Assembly: GCA_036505295.1 (NCBI GenBank)
Contig: DASXTQ010000049.1
Coordinates: 1-17,888 of the forward strand
DNA from: WS-7 sp036505295
Lineage (GTDB): Bacteria > Eisenbacteria > RBG-16-71-46 > SZUA-252
Direction of reading: 5' to 3'
DNA: 17,888 nt
The notes beneath the pieces were generated by a model. It did not search any database and was not told where the DNA came from. It saw only the letters and a list, made by a program, of their open reading frames with translations. Each line of letters starts with the position of its first letter. The stretch's first letter is position 1. Positions 15,000-17,888 of the stretch are shown in pieces. Made by a program: the position numbers and the translations under genes.

Positions 15000-16129
15000 C
15001 ACCCTTGGTTCGATTCTCCGGTCTCTTGAAGCGCGTCTTGGTACCCACACTCGTTCCGATGATGGCTTTGGGTCTGGCGCTTCCGATGCGTGCGGGGGCG
15101 TTGCCCTTGTACGCCTCGCGGGAGGGGAAGACCTGCGTTTCGTGTCACTTCGACCCGAACGGCGGCGGGATGCGGAACGATTTCGGTTTCCTCTACTGCA
15201 AGAACCGCCACGGGATGGACACCGAGCAGAAATGGGCCAACGTGACGGTGGATCCTCGATTGAGCGAGTGGGTCTCGATCGGGGTCGACACGAGGCTTCT
15301 CTACATCGCTTCGCATGAGAGCGGCGGCCGGACGCTCCAGTCCTCGACCTTCTTCCCGATGCAGGGGCAGCTCAATGTCGCCCTCACGCCCCACGATTAT
15401 CTGACCGTGGTCATGAGCCGCGGAATCACGATCGACCCCGACGCGTTCGAGGCGCGCGAGCTCTACGGCCTGATTCACGGGCTTCCGCACGGGCTTTACG
15501 CCAAGCTCGGCCGGTTTCGGCTTCCTTTCGGGTTGAGGCAGGACGACCATACCTCCTACGTCCGGGCTCCCTATTTCCTGCCGTACGATTCGCAAAAGGA
15601 CGACGCGGGGCTCGAGGTCGGCTCGGCCAGCTCGAAGTATTTCGGCCAGCTCTCGTTCACCAACGGCTCGGGGACAATCAGCGCCGAGCGGGCACAGACC
15701 CTCGCCGGCAAGGTCGGCGTCGCCGGGAAGCGGCTCTCGGCGGGGCTCTCGGGGTTCCATCAGTATCACGAGCTGACCGGGGCCACCCAGGATCGCTGGG
15801 CCCTCTACGCGATGAGCACCTGGCGGAAGCTCACCGCGATCGGTGAGTATGCGGGGGGCACCGCAGAGGCGCCGCTGGGTACCGCGAATCTCTGGGCCGC
15901 GTTCGCCGAGCTGGACTATCGGGTGGCGCGGGGGATCAACGTCCGGGGGAAGCTCGACTACTTGGAGCCGAACCGCGACCTATCCGGGGACCTCTACAGG
16001 CGCTGGCTCGTCGAAGCGGATCTGGCTCCCGTGCCGTTCACCGAGGTCAAGCTGTCCTTCCGGGATCACCACGAGGAGCTCATCGGGGAGTATCAGGAAT
16101 ACCTGGTGCAGTTTTTCTTCCCGTTCTAG
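14996..16129 (+). CDS. Monoheme c-type cytochrome-porin-like outer-membrane protein (Cyc2-like layout)
   Basis: A 377-residue protein. A signal peptide (hydrophobic about 14-31, likely cleavage after AGA at 33-35) is followed at once by a single heme-c attachment motif CVSCH (47-51) and the segment DPNGGGMRNDFG. H72, M59 or M74 could be the distal heme ligand. Residues about 85-377 alternate polar and hydrophobic strands with aromatic ends (VSIGVDTRLLYIA, LYAKLGRFRLPFGL, YFGQLSFTNGSG, WRKLTAIGEYAGG, TEVKLSFRDHHEE). The protein ends in Phe, the outer-membrane beta-barrel signature. RFRLPFGLR also recalls phosphate-selective-porin-like proteins. Fused cytochrome-porins such as Cyc2 carry electrons across the outer membrane; I infer a similar role only from layout. 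GTG start with a GGGAGGGAGGAAG ribosome site, overlapping the MFS stop. Confidence 0.78.
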   Translation: MTPLVRFSGLLKRVLVPTLVPMMALGLALPMRAGALPLYASREGKTCVSCHFDPNGGGMRNDFGFLYCKNRHGMDTEQKWANVTVDPRLSEWVSIGVDTRLLYIASHESGGRTLQSSTFFPMQGQLNVALTPHDYLTVVMSRGITIDPDAFEARELYGLIHGLPHGLYAKLGRFRLPFGLRQDDHTSYVRAPYFLPYDSQKDDAGLEVGSASSKYFGQLSFTNGSGTISAERAQTLAGKVGVAGKRLSAGLSGFHQYHELTGATQDRWALYAMSTWRKLTAIGEYAGGTAEAPLGTANLWAAFAELDYRVARGINVRGKLDYLEPNRDLSGDLYRRWLVEADLAPVPFTEVKLSFRDHHEELIGEYQEYLVQFFFPF

Positions 16130-16154
16130 GCGCGGGCGTGGCCGCCGGCGGACG

Positions 16155-17321
16155 CTACTTGTAGGCAGGAATTCCGGTGATGGTCTCGCCGATGACCAGC
16201 GTGTGGATGTCGTGCGTGCCCTCGTAGGTGTAGACCGACTCGATGTTGCACATGTGACGGCCGCACTGGTACTCGTCCGTGATGCCGCTGGCACCCAAGA
16301 TCTCGCGGGCGAGGCGCGCGATCTCGCGGGCGATGTGGATGTTGTTCATCTTCCCGAGCGAGATGTGGTGCGGCTGCACGCGGCCCGCGTCTTTCAAACG
16401 GCCGATCTGCAATGCCAGAAGCTGGGCCTTCGTGATCTCGCGGATCATCCAGGCGAGCTTCTCCTGCACCATCTGGAACGACGCGATCGGCTTGTCGAAT
16501 TGGATGCGGGTCTTGGCGTAGTTCAGCGCCTCATGGTAGCAGGCCATCGCGCAGCCGATCCCGCCCCAGGCGATGCCGTAGCGGGCCTGATTCAGGCACC
16601 CGAGCGGGCCCTTCAAGCCCTCCACGTTCGGCAGCAGATTCTTGAGAGGGATCCGGCAATCCTGGAACGTGAGCTCCGACGTGACCGAGGCGCGCAGCGA
16701 AAACTTGCCGTGAATGTCCTTCGTCGAGTAGCCGGGGGTGCCCTTTTCCACGATGAACCCTCGGATCACGCCGTCCAGCCGCCCCCACACGATCGCGATG
16801 TCTGCGATCCCGCCGTTCGTGATCCACATCTTGCTTCCGTTCAAGATGTAGGTGTCCCCGTCCTTTCGTGCCACGGTGCGCATGCCGGAGGGGTTGCTGC
16901 CGAAATCGGCTTCGGTAAGCCCGAAACAGCCGATGACCTTTCCGTGCGCCATCTGGGGCAAGTACTTGTTTTTCTGCTCATCCGAGCCGTAAGCGAAGAT
17001 GGGATACATGCAGAGCGCGCCCTGGACCGAAACGAAGGAGCGAAGCCCGCTGTCCCCGCGCTCCAGCTCCTGCATGATGAGCCCGTAGGCGACGTTGTTG
17101 AGCCCCGCGCACTCGTAGCCCTTGATGTTCGCGCCGTAAAAACCAAGCTCCGCCATCTCGGGGATGAGGTCCATGGGGAAGGTCCCGGCGCGGTTGTGCT
17201 TTTCGATGACGGGCATGAGCCGGTCCGTCACGAACTGGCGGGCAAGCTCGCGAACCGCGAGCTCTTCCTCGTTGAAGAGGCCGTCGATCTCGAGAAAATC
17301 GACGCCGTCGAAGCGCTGCAT
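16155..17321 (-). CDS. gcdH: Glutaryl-CoA dehydrogenase (acyl-CoA dehydrogenase family)
   Basis: A 388-residue FAD flavoenzyme that oxidises and decarboxylates glutaryl-CoA to crotonyl-CoA in lysine, tryptophan or aromatic degradation. It matches human GCDH closely by eye: GLRSFVSVQGAL (R94, the substrate-carboxylate arginine), GCFGLTEADFGSNPSGM (flavin site), the segments GFIVEKGTPG and GKFSLRAS, GCLNQARYGIAWG, and YEGTHDIHTLVIGETITG with the catalytic base E367. The length is normal for the family. The ATG at 17321 has GGAGGA (17325-17330 on the minus strand) and a plausible promoter. It is convergent with the heme-porin gene, 25 bases apart, with no clear terminator between them. No other genes of the pathway are in the window. 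Confidence 0.94.
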   Translation of the reverse strand: MQRFDGVDFLEIDGLFNEEELAVRELARQFVTDRLMPVIEKHNRAGTFPMDLIPEMAELGFYGANIKGYECAGLNNVAYGLIMQELERGDSGLRSFVSVQGALCMYPIFAYGSDEQKNKYLPQMAHGKVIGCFGLTEADFGSNPSGMRTVARKDGDTYILNGSKMWITNGGIADIAIVWGRLDGVIRGFIVEKGTPGYSTKDIHGKFSLRASVTSELTFQDCRIPLKNLLPNVEGLKGPLGCLNQARYGIAWGGIGCAMACYHEALNYAKTRIQFDKPIASFQMVQEKLAWMIREITKAQLLALQIGRLKDAGRVQPHHISLGKMNNIHIAREIARLAREILGASGITDEYQCGRHMCNIESVYTYEGTHDIHTLVIGETITGIPAYK

Positions 17322-17371
17322 GAATCCTCCGAAAGGCCGAGCGGAGCGGGAAAAACGAGACCAGAAAGGGG

Positions 17372-17400
17372 AGAATAGCGGTGGTGGAGGGCCCCGGCAA
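17372..17400 (-). promoter_or_regulatory. Probable sigma70-type promoter for gcdH
   Basis: On the minus strand TTGCCG (17395-17400) and TATTCT (17372-17377) are separated by exactly 17 bases, each matching four of six consensus positions. This predicts a leader of roughly 45 bases before the ATG. Confidence 0.5.
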
Positions 17401-17424
17401 CGGGGATTTGGGCTCGGTCAGGAA

Positions 17425-17453
17425 TTGACCGACGAATCAGGCCGCGCTATAGT
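17425..17453 (+). promoter_or_regulatory. Sigma70-type promoter for tRNA-Glu
   Basis: TTGACC (17425-17430), a 17-base spacer and TATAGT (17448-17453) give a near-consensus housekeeping promoter, the best in the window. It lies about 45 bases upstream of the mature tRNA end and back to back with the gcdH promoter. Confidence 0.8.
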
Positions 17454-17497
17454 TTCTCGCGCGCTTCGGCTCCCGCTGAATCCTCACGCTCATGGAT

Positions 17498-17575
17498 GTC
17501 CCCATCGTCTAGCCTGGCCCAGGACACCGCCCTTTCACGGCGGCAACAGGGGTTCGAATCCCCTTGGGGACACCA
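17498..17575 (+). tRNA. tRNA-Glu (anticodon UUC)
   Basis: A 78-base cloverleaf including an encoded CCA end (17573-17575). The acceptor stem GTCCCCA (17498-17504) pairs with TGGGGAC (17565-17571), with discriminator A at 17572. The anticodon stem CCGCC/GGCGG (17527-17531 with 17539-17543) holds the loop CTTTCAC with TTC at 17534-17536. The T arm is CAGGGGTTCGAATCCCCTTG. The sequence is close to E. coli tRNA-Glu. It is not a selenocysteine tRNA. Confidence 0.97.
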
Positions 17576-17888
17576 CTAACCGCCGCGCGACGAAACGCCA
17601 TCGGTGGGAAACAACAGCTTGCACGCAACGCGGGGCGGCGATGCGGCCGATGGTGCGGATTCTGCGGGTATGTATGGCACATTCTTGGCACGTTGATCGC
17701 GCGGGCTGTGGTGGGGCGCGCGGGGCCCGTGGGGGCGGCCCAACGGGGCGCGTTGGGGCTGTGCTGGCGGGCGCCTTGGCCCTATCCACCGCTCCCGTGC
17801 TGCCCACGCCTAGCTCGACTTGCGAATGAGAACGTCGTGCAATAGAACGAGAGAAACGTTTGGCGCCGACGAGCGCACGCCGATGACT
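17576..17888. other. Region downstream of tRNA-Glu without a supported gene
   Basis: I see no believable gene in these 313 bases. Minus-strand frames crossing it read through the tRNA and give the well-known false peptide ending GFEPLLPP, or its partner GIRTPVAAVKG. A CCCAAC/GTTGGG inverted repeat (17739-17744 with 17752-17757) is the only clear local structure. No integrase or duplicated tRNA end is visible before the window stops. Confidence 0.5.

Noticed and set aside
17498..17575. Possibility that the tRNA is selC (tRNA-Sec)
   Set aside because: The anticodon is TTC and the acceptor and D arms have normal tRNA-Glu lengths.
17509..17807. Minus-strand frames with GFEPLLPP and GIRTPVAAVKG peptides
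   Set aside because: These are the classic false proteins translated from the antisense of a tRNA gene.

Overview
The window is visibly GC-rich, densely coded DNA from a Gram-negative bacterium. It has outer-membrane and lipoprotein signals, a BshB1-like bacillithiol-type deacetylase, a DUF4097 protein and many 4-base start/stop overlaps. This mix suggests an uncultivated or soil lineage of the FCB/Gemmatimonadota/'Candidatus Eisenbacteria' or Acidobacteria sort. That placement is inference from gene content only; there is no rRNA here.

Layout. 1-233 has no supported gene. 234-3280 (+) holds a GNAT acetyltransferase, a YkgJ-type cysteine-cluster protein and an exported SPATA20/YyaL-like thioredoxin-domain protein. 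3234-4267 (-) is a convergent pair: a BshB1-like PIG-L deacetylase and a small zinc-ribbon protein. 4268-4420 is a divergent intergenic region with two hairpins and a weak promoter. 4421-6400 (+) holds a thioredoxin/TPR lipoprotein followed closely by a YchF-like NTPase. 6474-16129 (+) is a long directon: DUF4097 protein, an unknown protein, a small membrane protein, VOC protein, YjbQ, RarA, ABC-F ATPase, two MFS transporters and a monoheme-cytochrome/porin-like outer-membrane protein. 16155-17321 (-) is a glutaryl-CoA dehydrogenase. 17498-17575 (+) is tRNA-Glu(UUC) with a very good sigma70-type promoter. 17576-17888 has no supported gene.

The main discovery is at 4421-5299. A single reading frame is crossed by one in-frame TGA (4604-4606), placed exactly where a thioredoxin has its first redox cysteine, so the active site reads Trp-Sec-Thr-Trp-Cys. 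A two-part stem-loop follows the TGA directly (4607-4641). It has a 5-base apical loop with G in second position, a U-containing 5' bulge, and 16 bases between TGA and loop. This is the architecture expected of a bacterial SECIS element. The frame continues intact through the cis-Pro loop and a TPR-like domain, so I read it as a selenocysteine-containing thioredoxin lipoprotein and not a pseudogene. TGA is the normal stop of many neighbouring genes, so general recoding of TGA is not the explanation. None of selA, selB, selC or selD lies in this window.

Second in interest is the heme-porin protein at 14996-16129: a signal peptide, one CxxCH motif and then a beta-barrel-like body ending in Phe. 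This is the layout of Cyc2-type fused cytochrome-porins. Several genes in 837-5299 concern thiols, metal-binding cysteines or thioredoxin folds, which gives the left third of the window a loose redox theme.
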